Of a DNA stretch of 64,000 nucleotides, positions 43,213-51,955 are shown in pieces; the first letter of the stretch is position 1; every line of letters starts with the position of its first letter. The position numbers were made by a program, and so were the translations under genes. Source of the DNA: UBA11865 sp963749825 (GTDB taxonomy: Bacteria; Chloroflexota; Anaerolineae; Promineifilales; Promineifilaceae); NCBI GenBank assembly GCA_963749825.1, contig CAVVOI010000009.1, positions 62,001 to 126,000 on the forward strand. The letters are read 5' to 3'. A model generated the notes under the pieces. The model searched no databases and was not told the origin of the DNA. It was given only the letters and a program-made list of their open reading frames with translations.

Positions 43213-43342
43213 CGAAACCTCTTTACCAACCGATCAATTGTAAAACCCCCTATTTGGAGGCCGCGCTAGCCTTCCAGCCATTCCAGTTTTCTAATGAATT
43301 TGACAAAGGATGATCTCAAGTGGTATTATTTGAAAATCATGA

Positions 43343-43364
43343 CATATGATGACCATATGATAAG
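43343..43364. repeat. Direct repeats in front of the MFS-GntR operon, candidate operator
   Basis: CATATGAT occurs at 43343-43350 and again at 43354-43361, an 11-bp period (one helical turn), about 25 bp before the MFS start. Each unit contains the palindrome CATATG. Confidence 0.45.
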
Positions 43365-43387
43365 ATGACTGATAAATGGAGACCATG

Positions 43388-44677
43388 ATGAGATCTACGA
43401 AATCGATCCAGCGAGTTTACTATTTGATAACCGGCTTATTCTGGTTCACCACGGCTTTGCCATTGGCTTTTCTTGTGCTACTTCACCAGGCGCGAGGTCT
43501 CGATCTATTTCAGATTGGCATCTTGATGGGCGCCTATTCTTTAACAATTGTTTTACTCGAGGTGCCGACAGGTGGAATGGCGGATGCGTTCGGCCGGAAG
43601 AAAGTGACCCAGTTGGCTTATACGATTTCCTTGGTCTCAGGCTTGGTGTTTTTATTTGCTTTTTCATTTCCCGCCTTTTTAGTGGCCTGGATCCTGGCTG
43701 GCATCAGCCGAGCTTTGGGGTCTGGGGCCTTAGATGCCTGGTTTGTCGACTCATTACAGGCGGTCGATCCCGAGATTGATATCCAACCACCACTAGCCAA
43801 GGCCGGTACCGTAGCTCTGCTTGCCTTGGGCAGTGGGACACTTATCGGCGGTATCATTCCTAGGCTGTTTGCCGGACTGCCGGCTGAAGGCACAGCGGTC
43901 CTTACGCCAATGTCGGCAATTCTATTGTTCGCCGGCCTCTCGAATCTAATCTTAATCCTTGCTGTGATTATTCTTGTTAAGGAAAAACGGCCGGATTCTA
44001 GGCACTCTTCTTGGAAAGCCGGTTTTTCCCAGGTCCCGGTAATTATTGGCGAGGCGATTAGCCTGAGCCGAAAGAATAGAAAAATCATCATCCTGCTCGT
44101 ACTCGGCTTATTTGGCGGGCTTGGCCTGGCCACGATCGAGACATTCTGGCAACCTCGTTTTGCTGATTTGTTGGGCGGGGGAGAAGGTCGAACGATGCTA
44201 TTTGGCCTAGTGATGGCTGTTGCCTTCGTGGTGGGTGCGATTGGCAATATGGCTTCTATTCCACTTGGACGGAGGCTGAATGGCCGATACGAGCTACTGG
44301 CGGGAATCATGCAAGGCCTGCAAGGGTTGTCCTTCCTGCTGCTTGGTTTCCAGGCAGGCATCGGTGCATTCGTATTTTTCTTCTGGTTCATCTATATGGC
44401 TTCTGGCGTGATGAACTCGCCCTTTGCGACCTTGTACAATAACCAGGTTCCGGCCAAAATGAGATCGTCGATGTTGTCTATCCAATCCCTATCTAGCTAT
44501 GTTGGTGGGATTCTAGGCAGCGTCGTCTTGGGTTATGTCGCCAACACCGTATCTATTGGCCTTGCCTGGGCTGTGGCTGGGGCTTTGTTGTTGGTATCAT
44601 TACCGCTGTATCTCAAATTGGATTCGCGAGAAAAAACCAGGATGGAGCAGCATGAGCCAGAAACCGCAGTTCTCTAG
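43388..44677 (+). CDS. Major facilitator superfamily transporter
   Basis: About 429 residues form twelve hydrophobic segments. The loop 2-3 signature is PTGGMADAFGRKKVTQLAY, and a related loop is in the second half (ASIPLGRRLNGRYELL). The first helix is YYLITGLFWFTTALPLAFLV. It is a secondary exporter or importer of unknown substrate, resembling drug-efflux members. The ATG at 43388 has GGAG six bases upstream; in-frame ATGs at 43376 and 43385 are alternatives. It overlaps the regulator gene by 26 bp. Confidence 0.9.
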   Translation: MRSTKSIQRVYYLITGLFWFTTALPLAFLVLLHQARGLDLFQIGILMGAYSLTIVLLEVPTGGMADAFGRKKVTQLAYTISLVSGLVFLFAFSFPAFLVAWILAGISRALGSGALDAWFVDSLQAVDPEIDIQPPLAKAGTVALLALGSGTLIGGIIPRLFAGLPAEGTAVLTPMSAILLFAGLSNLILILAVIILVKEKRPDSRHSSWKAGFSQVPVIIGEAISLSRKNRKIIILLVLGLFGGLGLATIETFWQPRFADLLGGGEGRTMLFGLVMAVAFVVGAIGNMASIPLGRRLNGRYELLAGIMQGLQGLSFLLLGFQAGIGAFVFFFWFIYMASGVMNSPFATLYNNQVPAKMRSSMLSIQSLSSYVGGILGSVVLGYVANTVSIGLAWAVAGALLLVSLPLYLKLDSREKTRMEQHEPETAVL

Positions 44678-45470
44678 ACCAGTGAAACGACAAACCTTGG
44701 CCGAACAAGTGGCTGAGGCGATTGAGGAGTCAATATTGGCTGGAGATTGGGAAGGGGGAGACGTGCTTCCTACCGAACCCGAGTTATCACTTCAATTCGA
44801 TGTCAGCCGGGCCGTCATCCGAGATGCCACGAAGATGTTGTCGGCTAGAGGCCTGGTAGATGTACGCCACGGTCGAGGAGTTTTCGTTACCGAATCTCAA
44901 ACTCAGGCCTTTGGCGAGGCTTTGCTGTTGGCTCTGCGCCGTTCCGGAGCAAGCGTCTGGGATGTAGAGCACTTCGAACAAATTCTTTACCCAGAAGTGT
45001 TTGCCCTGGCTGCTGAAATGGCCACCGACGAAGAGCTTACACAATTGAATGATTTGGCACAAAACTATTTCAATTCGATGCAGTTGATGATTGAAGCCGA
45101 TAACGATAGCCGACCAATATTGCCTGAGGTAGAACAAGCTGCCGTCGATAGTTACCGGACGATGATTGGCTACGTTTTTCTGATGAGTCGCAATCAAGTT
45201 TTAATGATCCTGGCCCAACCATTATTGCGATTGCGCACTTTCCGAAGTTGGCAAGGTGGTAAACTCAACCCGTTCGAACAACTGGAAAGGGAAATCGCTT
45301 ATTTCCAAACAATATTTGATACCATTTCCTCAGGCGATCCACAATTGGTCCGAAAGACGATGCAACGCTATATGGAGCTGCCCTCTGAAGCCGAGCGGGT
45401 TATGCGGGAGACGCCGATCGGCGAGGTGCCAGTCATCCAGCTACCATTGGATGAGTCATCATCTGGTTAA
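44652..45470 (+). CDS. FadR/GntR family transcriptional regulator (FCD domain)
   Basis: The protein has 272 residues and starts MSQKPQFSRPVKRQTLAEQV. The winged helix has ILAGDWEGGDVLPTEPELSL and VSRAVIRDATKMLSARGLVDVRHGRGVFV. An all-helical FCD effector domain (about 85-250) follows. It overlaps the MFS gene by 26 bp, so it probably controls that transporter. The ATG at 44652 is chosen because the upstream extension to 44535 is a shadow of the MFS frame. Confidence 0.9.
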   Translation: MSQKPQFSRPVKRQTLAEQVAEAIEESILAGDWEGGDVLPTEPELSLQFDVSRAVIRDATKMLSARGLVDVRHGRGVFVTESQTQAFGEALLLALRRSGASVWDVEHFEQILYPEVFALAAEMATDEELTQLNDLAQNYFNSMQLMIEADNDSRPILPEVEQAAVDSYRTMIGYVFLMSRNQVLMILAQPLLRLRTFRSWQGGKLNPFEQLEREIAYFQTIFDTISSGDPQLVRKTMQRYMELPSEAERVMRETPIGEVPVIQLPLDESSSG

Positions 45471-45554
45471 ATCTACCGTAAGCCCCGATCGTATTTTAGA
45501 AAAACTCTTTTCATAATAGGGGGGAGATCGTTTGGGAACTTAGTCACTGATTCG

Positions 45555-45574
45555 ATTGTGATATTTTTCACTAC
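45555..45574. promoter_or_regulatory. Rex-like operator upstream of cydA
   Basis: TGTGAT (45557-45562), a 4-bp spacer and TTCACT (45567-45572) match the Rex core TGTGAA-N4-TTCACA at 10 of 12 positions. The right arm overlaps a possible -35 (TTCACT) that has TATCAT 17 bp downstream at 45590-45595. It lies about 250 bp before cydA. Confidence 0.5.
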
Positions 45575-45609
45575 CCATTTTTCGCCCATTATCATAATAT
45601 ATGTCTTTT

Positions 45610-45665
45610 AAGTAAACCGCCGCCACATATTCTTCGGAAATGAACTTGATGGTAGCGGTTTACTT
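45610..45665. repeat. Perfect 11-bp inverted repeat in the cydA leader
   Basis: AAGTAAACCGC (45610-45620) and GCGGTTTACTT (45655-45665) are exact reverse complements separated by 34 bp. It partly overlaps the 76-bp dispersed repeat that begins at 45655. Confidence 0.75.
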
Positions 45666-45730
45666 CTAGGCAATTGCGCCTACTGGATTGCATGTCATTC
45701 CATAGAGATTTGCGTAATTGCACTTAATCG
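45655..45730 (+). repeat. 76-bp dispersed repeat, copy B
   Basis: It aligns without gaps to 55519-55594 with 58 of 76 identical positions by hand count. The conserved blocks are AGGCAATTGCG, GTCATTC, GATTTGCG and TAATCG. It lies in the cydA leader, 95 bp before the start codon. Confidence 0.7.
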
Positions 45731-45824
45731 CCGCTGGTTTTGAATTTTGATTGAAGCGCCGTTCAGAAGAAGAAAATTGCCATTGCTCTGGAAGGAGCAG
45801 CCTAATTATTAGGAGGATCTATCA

Positions 45825-47225
45825 ATGGATATCCTTTTCCTCTCACGCCTACAATTCGCAGTCACGACCATTTACCATTTTTTCTTCGTTCCCTTGACAT
45901 TAGGCTTGTCGATCCTTGTCGCTACCATGGAGACCTTATATGTCTACACGGGCAATGACATTTACAAAAAAATGACCAAATTTTGGGGTAAGTTGTTCGT
46001 CATCAACTTCATCATGGGTGTCGTCACTGGCCTCGTCCAGGAATTTCAATTTGGCATGAATTGGTCCGAATACTCGCGTTTTGTAGGTGATATATTTGGC
46101 GTGCCCCTGGCTATTGAGGCGCTAGTGGCTTTCTTTTTGGAATCCACGTTTCTTGGTCTGTGGATATTTGGTTGGAACCGGCTTTCAAAGGGCGTGCACC
46201 TGGCAACTATATGGCTGGTAGCTATCGCCGCCAACGTCTCGGCTTTCTGGATATTGGTGGCCAACTCTTTCATGCAACAACCGGTGGGATATGCCATCGA
46301 TAACGGCAGAGCGGTAATGACAGACTTTTTTGCTGTCATGCTAAACCCGAATATCTGGACCCAATTCCCCCACGTGCTTTCATCAGGCTTTGCAACCGCG
46401 GCCTTCTTCATCTTGGGCATTAGCGCCTACCACCTGGTGCGTCAGAGCGCGCAGAAGGATTTGTTCCGCCGTTCGTTCCAGATCGCGGCTATTATTGGAT
46501 TGTTAGGGGTCGTGGGGGTCATTATGTCCGGCCATGGCCAGGCACAACATATGGTCGAATCTCAGCCGATGAAAATGGCGGCGGCAGAGGCGCATTGGGA
46601 GACTGAAGATCCAGCTTCGATGACGCTTTTCACAATTGGCATTGCTTCACAAGGGAGTGACGCCTTTGCGATAAAACTACCCGGATTATTGAGTTTACTG
46701 GCTTGCGACAATTTCGACTGCGAGGTTCAAGGAATCAACAACTTGCAGCAGCAATATGAGCAAGAATTTGGTCCCGGCGATTATGTGCCTCCTGTCACCA
46801 TAACCTATTGGAGTTTCCGCATAATGGTTGGGATCGGATTCTTAATGGTCGTGATTATGCTTTATGCTCTGCTCTTGGTGATGGGTGAACAATTAGAGAA
46901 TAATCCCCGATTTCTGCGATTTTTCCCATTCTTGATCGTGATGCCTTACCTGGCAAACACAACAGGCTGGATATTGACAGAGGTCGGCCGGTTTCCCTGG
47001 ATCGTTTACGAATTGATGCCGCTCGTCGATGGCGTTTCGATCACAGTATCGATTGCTGCGGTGCTCACTTCTCTCATACTGTTCACACTGATCTATGGTG
47101 CTTTGATGGTGGCGGACATCTACCTACTGTCCAAGTACGCTCGAGAAAACTCGCCGGAGCTTAGTGAACCAGAACCAAGCCAACAGCCAACTGTATCACT
47201 CATCGGGGACCAACTTGGGCAATGA
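45825..47225 (+). CDS. cydA: Cytochrome bd quinol oxidase subunit I
   Basis: The 466-residue membrane protein has about nine helices. Haem ligands fit His18 (TTIYHFFFVPLTLG), a later His near residue 185 (GHGQAQHMVESQPMKMAAAEAHWET region) and a Met before the GRFPW motif (TEVGRFPWIVYELM), which is the quinol-site signature. The Q loop is short, as in non-proteobacterial bd oxidases. It reduces O2 with quinol at high affinity. AGGAGG precedes the ATG. Confidence 0.95.
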   Translation: MDILFLSRLQFAVTTIYHFFFVPLTLGLSILVATMETLYVYTGNDIYKKMTKFWGKLFVINFIMGVVTGLVQEFQFGMNWSEYSRFVGDIFGVPLAIEALVAFFLESTFLGLWIFGWNRLSKGVHLATIWLVAIAANVSAFWILVANSFMQQPVGYAIDNGRAVMTDFFAVMLNPNIWTQFPHVLSSGFATAAFFILGISAYHLVRQSAQKDLFRRSFQIAAIIGLLGVVGVIMSGHGQAQHMVESQPMKMAAAEAHWETEDPASMTLFTIGIASQGSDAFAIKLPGLLSLLACDNFDCEVQGINNLQQQYEQEFGPGDYVPPVTITYWSFRIMVGIGFLMVVIMLYALLLVMGEQLENNPRFLRFFPFLIVMPYLANTTGWILTEVGRFPWIVYELMPLVDGVSITVSIAAVLTSLILFTLIYGALMVADIYLLSKYARENSPELSEPEPSQQPTVSLIGDQLGQ

Positions 47226-47259
47226 CTCTTAAGCTTCGTAGATGGCCTGGAGGTATCAA

Positions 47260-48273
47260 ATGACTCTAAATACCGTATGGTTTGTTTTAGTCGCAATACT
47301 TTTCACCGGTTTTTTTATCCTAGAAGGCTTTGACTTTGGCGTTGGCATCTTGCTACCGTTTTTGGGCAAAGACGATGTCAAGCGGCGAATTATGATAAAT
47401 ACGATTGGGCCTTTTTGGGATGCCAACGAGGTCTGGTTAATAACGGCCGGTGGAGCGATTTTTGCCGCTTTTCCGGAGTGGTATGCCACCTTGTTCAGCG
47501 GTTTTTACCTGGCTCTGCTCTTGATTCTCATAGGTTTGATCGTGCGCGGAGTAGCATTTGAGTTTCGTAGCAAGGATCATCACCCCCGATGGCGCGCCTT
47601 ATGGGATTGGTGCATTTTTGCCGGTAGCCTGATTCCTGCTTTGCTATTTGGCGTGGCCATCTCGAATCTGGTCCGAGGCGTACCAATAGATTCAGACATG
47701 AATTATGTGGGTGGATTAGGCGATTTGCTCAACTGGTACGCACTGCTAGGAGGTTTGGCATCGGCGACCATTTTTACTCTACACGGAGCCATCTATCTAT
47801 CGCTCAAGACAGATGCCGACTTATTAGCGAGTAGCCGCAAAGCAGCCTGGCGAACTTGGCCTATTGCCACGGTTATTCTGTTCCTATTTTTTATCGCCAC
47901 TTACTTAGAGACGGATATCGTTGCTCAACTTGGCGTTAATCCTGGATTGGTGCCTATTGGGGCTGGATTGGCCATATTGGCAGCGGGCCCTTTGCTACGT
48001 ACCAAAAGAGATGGCTGGGCTTTTGCTATGACCTTCTTAACCATCGCGCTTTCGGTAACAACGATTTTCCTTGTCCTTTATCCGCGAGTTATGGTTTCGA
48101 GTCTCGATCCAGCCAACAGTTTAACCATCTACAATGCTTCATCTTCCGACTATACCTTGCGAATTATGACGATTGTTGCCCTGGTCTTGGTGCCGGTTGT
48201 TCTAATTTACCAAGGTTGGTCCTACTGGGTATTCCGCCATCGAGTAACTGAGCAGTCTGATCTGGAATACTAG
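47260..48273 (+). CDS. cydB: Cytochrome bd quinol oxidase subunit II
   Basis: The protein has 337 residues and starts MTLNTVWFVLVAILFTGFFI, followed by LEGFDFGVGILLPF, which is the diagnostic CydB motif. FWDANEVWLITAGGAIFAAFP and GVAFEFR are also conserved. Eight helices are predicted. The ATG at 47260 has GGAGG at the right distance; an in-frame ATG at 47242 would add six residues. It follows cydA by 34 bp. Confidence 0.95.
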   Translation: MTLNTVWFVLVAILFTGFFILEGFDFGVGILLPFLGKDDVKRRIMINTIGPFWDANEVWLITAGGAIFAAFPEWYATLFSGFYLALLLILIGLIVRGVAFEFRSKDHHPRWRALWDWCIFAGSLIPALLFGVAISNLVRGVPIDSDMNYVGGLGDLLNWYALLGGLASATIFTLHGAIYLSLKTDADLLASSRKAAWRTWPIATVILFLFFIATYLETDIVAQLGVNPGLVPIGAGLAILAAGPLLRTKRDGWAFAMTFLTIALSVTTIFLVLYPRVMVSSLDPANSLTIYNASSSDYTLRIMTIVALVLVPVVLIYQGWSYWVFRHRVTEQSDLEY

Positions 48274-48286
48274 GGGAAGGGCATTG

Positions 48287-48352
48287 ATGTATATTCTACC
48301 GGTTATCGGCCCCGATCAGTTGAACCGGCGCCGGTCAATTCAATTTAAATAA
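48287..48352 (+). CDS. Possible 21-codon leader ORF before cydD
   Basis: An ATG preceded by GGGGAAGGG opens 21 codons (MYILPVIGPDQLNRRRSIQF and one Lys) and stops four bases before the TTG start of cydD. It lacks the hydrophobic helix of CydX, so it is not that subunit. It may only couple translation to cydD, which has no ribosome binding site of its own. Confidence 0.35.
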   Translation: MYILPVIGPDQLNRRRSIQFK

Positions 48353-48356
48353 CAAC

Positions 48357-50114
48357 TTGGCATCAGCATCACAAACTGATTGGACAGTTGGTCATCTTCG
48401 GCAGGAGATTTGGAATAGCCGGGCTGCATTTGGACTGGCGCTTGGAGCCAGTACGGTCGTCGGATTCTTCATCGTCATTCAGGCGTATTACGTAAGTCTG
48501 GTTATCGAACAGGTATTTCTTCAAGGAGCAAGCCTGGATGAGGTATCAGGTCTTTTCTGGATCTTGTTCTTAGTGATCTTGGGCCGGGCAGCTTTAGTTT
48601 GGGTGGGAAGCGTTTCGTCAAGCTATTCTGCCATTCGAATTAAAGACGATCTCAGGCGCCGGGTATACGCCCATATTTTGATTCTGGGTCCATTGTATAC
48701 CTATGGAGAACGATCAGGTGAGTTAATCTCAACTATGACTGAAGGAATCGAGGATTTGGATGAATACTTCAGCCAATACTTGCCTCAACTCGTCATCGCG
48801 GCCCTGATTCCCCTGACCTTACTGTTGTTTGTTCTCCGGATCGATGTGCTATCGGCCGTCATTCTCTTGTTGACAGCGCCACTCATCCCGGTATTTATGA
48901 TTCTAATAGGACGAGCAGCAGAAGCTCTGACGAATCGTCAATGGGATTCGCTTCGCCTGATGTCAGGCCACTTCATGGATGTGCTACAGGGCCTGACTAC
49001 CCTGAAGCGGCTAGGACAAGGTGAAGCCCAGACAGCGAATATTGCCCGTGTAGGCGACCAATTTCGTGCAAGTACAATGGTCGTTCTACGGGTCGCTTTT
49101 TTATCGGCTCTGATTTTAGAATTATTAGCAACCGTAAGTGTTGCCATCATCGCCGTGGAGGTTGGCCTGAGGCTGCTTGCCGGCAACATCTCCTTTCAGA
49201 CAGCTTTGTTCATTCTCATCCTGGCTCCTGAATTTTACCAACCGCTACGTTCGTTAGCCGCCCACTATCATGCCGGGTTAAGGGGAGTGTCGGCCGCTAA
49301 CCGGATTTACGCGATATTGAATACACCCTTAACCACCCAAGGACTACAAGATCAGACCCAGGACCGAACACAGACCCAAAATGGAACAGTTCAACTGCCG
49401 GCCGAAATTAGTTTGGTAGGCGTTTATTATGCATATGGAGATAAGCGCACTGCTTTGCAAGGCGTGAGCTTTCGGATTCAACCAAATCAGACTGTGGCCT
49501 TGGTAGGCGCCAGTGGATCAGGCAAGAGCACTATCGTCAACCTACTCCTTCAATTTGACAGACCAGGTAGAGGACAGATAAAGGTCGGAGGCTTCTCTTT
49601 GGATGCAATGGATCCAGATGAGTGGAGAGCCCAGATCGCCTGGGTACCCGAAGCGCCACATTTATTCAACATGACGGTGATGGAAAACATCCGTCTGGCG
49701 AAGCCGAAAGCAACTGACGCAGAAATAGTCACTGCTGCAAAATATGCTTGTGCTCATGACAGTATCCTGGCCATGCCCCAAGGTTACCAGACGATGATTG
49801 GCGAAAAAGGGATAGGGATGAGCAGAGGGCAGGCGCAAAGAGTAGCGTTAGCCCGTGCGTTTCTGAAGGATGCGCCACTTCTTATCATGGATGAAGCGAC
49901 CAGTAACCTCGATCCTGATACTGAAAACAAACTACAAACATCTATAGAGCGACTCATGGCAGGCAGAACAGTCCTTCTGGTCGCGCATCGAAGGACAACA
50001 ATCTATCAGGTCGATCAAATCGTCGTAGTGGAAGCGGGGAGAGTCGTTGAATCCGGCCGTCATGATGAATTAATTCAATTGAAGGGTCACTATCACAGGT
50101 TATTGGCAGCTTGA
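48357..50114 (+). CDS. cydD: Cysteine/glutathione ABC exporter subunit CydD
   Basis: The 585-residue protein has a six-helix ABC exporter domain (about 20-320) followed by an ATPase domain with Walker A GASGSGKST, Walker B PLLIMDEATSNLDP and a switch His in LLVAHRR. The signature loop reads MSRGQAQR rather than the usual LSGGQ, with Arg in place of the second Gly. CydDC exports thiols and is needed for bd oxidase assembly. The TTG at 48357 is the first usable start after an in-frame stop and is therefore uncertain. Confidence 0.9.
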   Translation: MASASQTDWTVGHLRQEIWNSRAAFGLALGASTVVGFFIVIQAYYVSLVIEQVFLQGASLDEVSGLFWILFLVILGRAALVWVGSVSSSYSAIRIKDDLRRRVYAHILILGPLYTYGERSGELISTMTEGIEDLDEYFSQYLPQLVIAALIPLTLLLFVLRIDVLSAVILLLTAPLIPVFMILIGRAAEALTNRQWDSLRLMSGHFMDVLQGLTTLKRLGQGEAQTANIARVGDQFRASTMVVLRVAFLSALILELLATVSVAIIAVEVGLRLLAGNISFQTALFILILAPEFYQPLRSLAAHYHAGLRGVSAANRIYAILNTPLTTQGLQDQTQDRTQTQNGTVQLPAEISLVGVYYAYGDKRTALQGVSFRIQPNQTVALVGASGSGKSTIVNLLLQFDRPGRGQIKVGGFSLDAMDPDEWRAQIAWVPEAPHLFNMTVMENIRLAKPKATDAEIVTAAKYACAHDSILAMPQGYQTMIGEKGIGMSRGQAQRVALARAFLKDAPLLIMDEATSNLDPDTENKLQTSIERLMAGRTVLLVAHRRTTIYQVDQIVVVEAGRVVESGRHDELIQLKGHYHRLLAA

Positions 50115-50147
50115 GGGATACAAACAGGTGAAAACTCGGCCGTAAAC

Positions 50148-51933
50148 ATGGACAGTTCTGATCAACGCTTCGCCAGTTCCGACTTTGTGCCTAAACACCG
50201 GCCTTGGCTACTCGGGCGCCTATTGGGTTATTTGAGGCCGTACAAGTGGTGGGTGCTTATCTCAGTCCTGCTTGGCGTATTGACTATTGGCAGCGGCGTT
50301 GCCTTACTGGCTACTTCAGCCTGGTTGATCTCCGCGGCCGCGCTTCAGCCCTCCATAGCCGACCTGAGCTTGGCCATTGTAGGTGTTCGTTTCTTCGGAA
50401 TATCTCGCGGCATCTTTCGCTACCTTGAACGTCTCGCCTCTCATTCGGTGACATTTCGACTCCTGGCAAATCTGCGTACTAGTTTTTACGCTTCTTTGGA
50501 ACCGCTGGCCCCGGCAGTTTTTCTCCGGTACCAGAGCGGAGAGCTTTTCAGCCGGATTGTGTCTGATGTGGAAGGCTTGAAGGAATTTTATGTTCGGGTT
50601 ATTGCTCCACCGGCGGTAGCCACAGTTATATCCGCAGCGGTACTAATATTTTTGGCCAATTTTCATCCACTTCTGGCGATCGGCCTTCTGCCGTTTGTAT
50701 TAGCAGCCGGATTAGTTTTACCTGGTGTGGTCAGCAAGATGACCAGGGGAACCGGCAAGGATCTGGTAACTATACGAGCCTCTTTTCAAAGCAAGTTGGC
50801 TGATAACATTTTGGGCATGGCAGATTTGCTTGTATTCGATCAAGAACGGTTGGCGGCCAACGAGATATTTATGTTAAGTCGCCGTTTTGTGATTTTGCAG
50901 CGAAGATTGGCACGAACCAGGGCATTTCATGCTGGATCTAATGTCCTTCTGTCTAATTTGGCTTTGCTCGTGATTTTGTTGTCGGCGGTGGTACTTACCG
51001 GTCAGGGAAAGTTGGATGCCGTTTACCTGGCAACCTTGACTTTAGCCACATGGGCGGCCTTTGAGGCTTATCAGCCCCTGCCGGCAGCGGCCGAGAACCT
51101 GGAAAGCAGCCTGCAAGTCGCGGAGCGTCTGTATGAAATAACGAGTGCGCCAGCGGATGTTATTGATCTTCTAGATCCGTTACCCCCAGCTGAATCGGCG
51201 AATTTAGTTGTCAAAAATCTGCGGTTCAAATACCAATCCGCAGGACCTTGGATTTTAGATGGATTCAACCTCGATTTACCCCGAGGTAAATGGGTGGCGA
51301 TCGTAGGACCGAGTGGTTCAGGTAAGTCAACAATAACCAATATTCTCCTTCGTCTTGTGGGAATATCAAGCCGGTCACATAGAATGGGATGGCGTCGAGG
51401 TGAAGAATTACAGGCAAGCGGATGTACGTCGCCTATTTGGAATGGTGGGTCAAGATTGTCACCTGTTCAATGCACCGGTAGACCAGAATATTGAGATTGC
51501 CCGGCCTGGCGCCTCAGTAAACGAAATCAGGCTGGCGGCCGAGAAAGCCCAGCTTGATGATTTTATTCAATCATTGCCGGAAGGTTATCACACCTTGATC
51601 GGCGAACTCGGCATGCGTTTTAGTGGGGGGCAGCGACAGCGATTGTTGTTGGCAAGGGCAATCGTACGCGATTCGCCAATCTTGATGCTGGACGAACCGA
51701 CGGCAAACCTAGACATACTAACAGAAAGGCGGGTGATGGACACGATCTTCGCTCTATCCGAGGGACGCTCTCTACTGTTGATGACACACCGGCTATTGGG
51801 TTTGGAACAAATGGATGAAATCTTAGTTCTGAAAGACGGGCGAATTGCAGAACAGGGTTTGCACGAGGATCTGGTTGCGGCCGGTGGTATTTACGCGCAT
51901 ATGTGGGAGCTTCAACATAGGGCTTCACTCTAG
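50148..51933 (+). pseudogene. cydC: Cysteine/glutathione ABC exporter subunit CydC, frameshifted
   Basis: The frame from the ATG at 50148 encodes the exporter domain (RPYKWWVLISVLLGVLTIGS, RYLERLASHSVTF, FSRIVSDVEGLKEFY) and Walker A GPSGSGKST. At 51357 one extra G in CTTGTGGGAA moves the frame and leads to a stop at 51494. The other frame continues exactly with WEYQAGHIEWDGVEV, FSGGQRQRLLLARAIV, LMLDEPTANLD and MTHRLLGLEQMDE to 51933. Removing one base restores about 594 residues. The rest is well conserved, which suggests a sequencing error or a recent mutation. Confidence 0.9.
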
Positions 51934-51955
51934 CCGCATTTTAATGCCTTATCGA

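Noticed and set aside
48287..48352. CydX-like small subunit
   Set aside because: The 21-residue product is not hydrophobic enough for the single helix of CydX.
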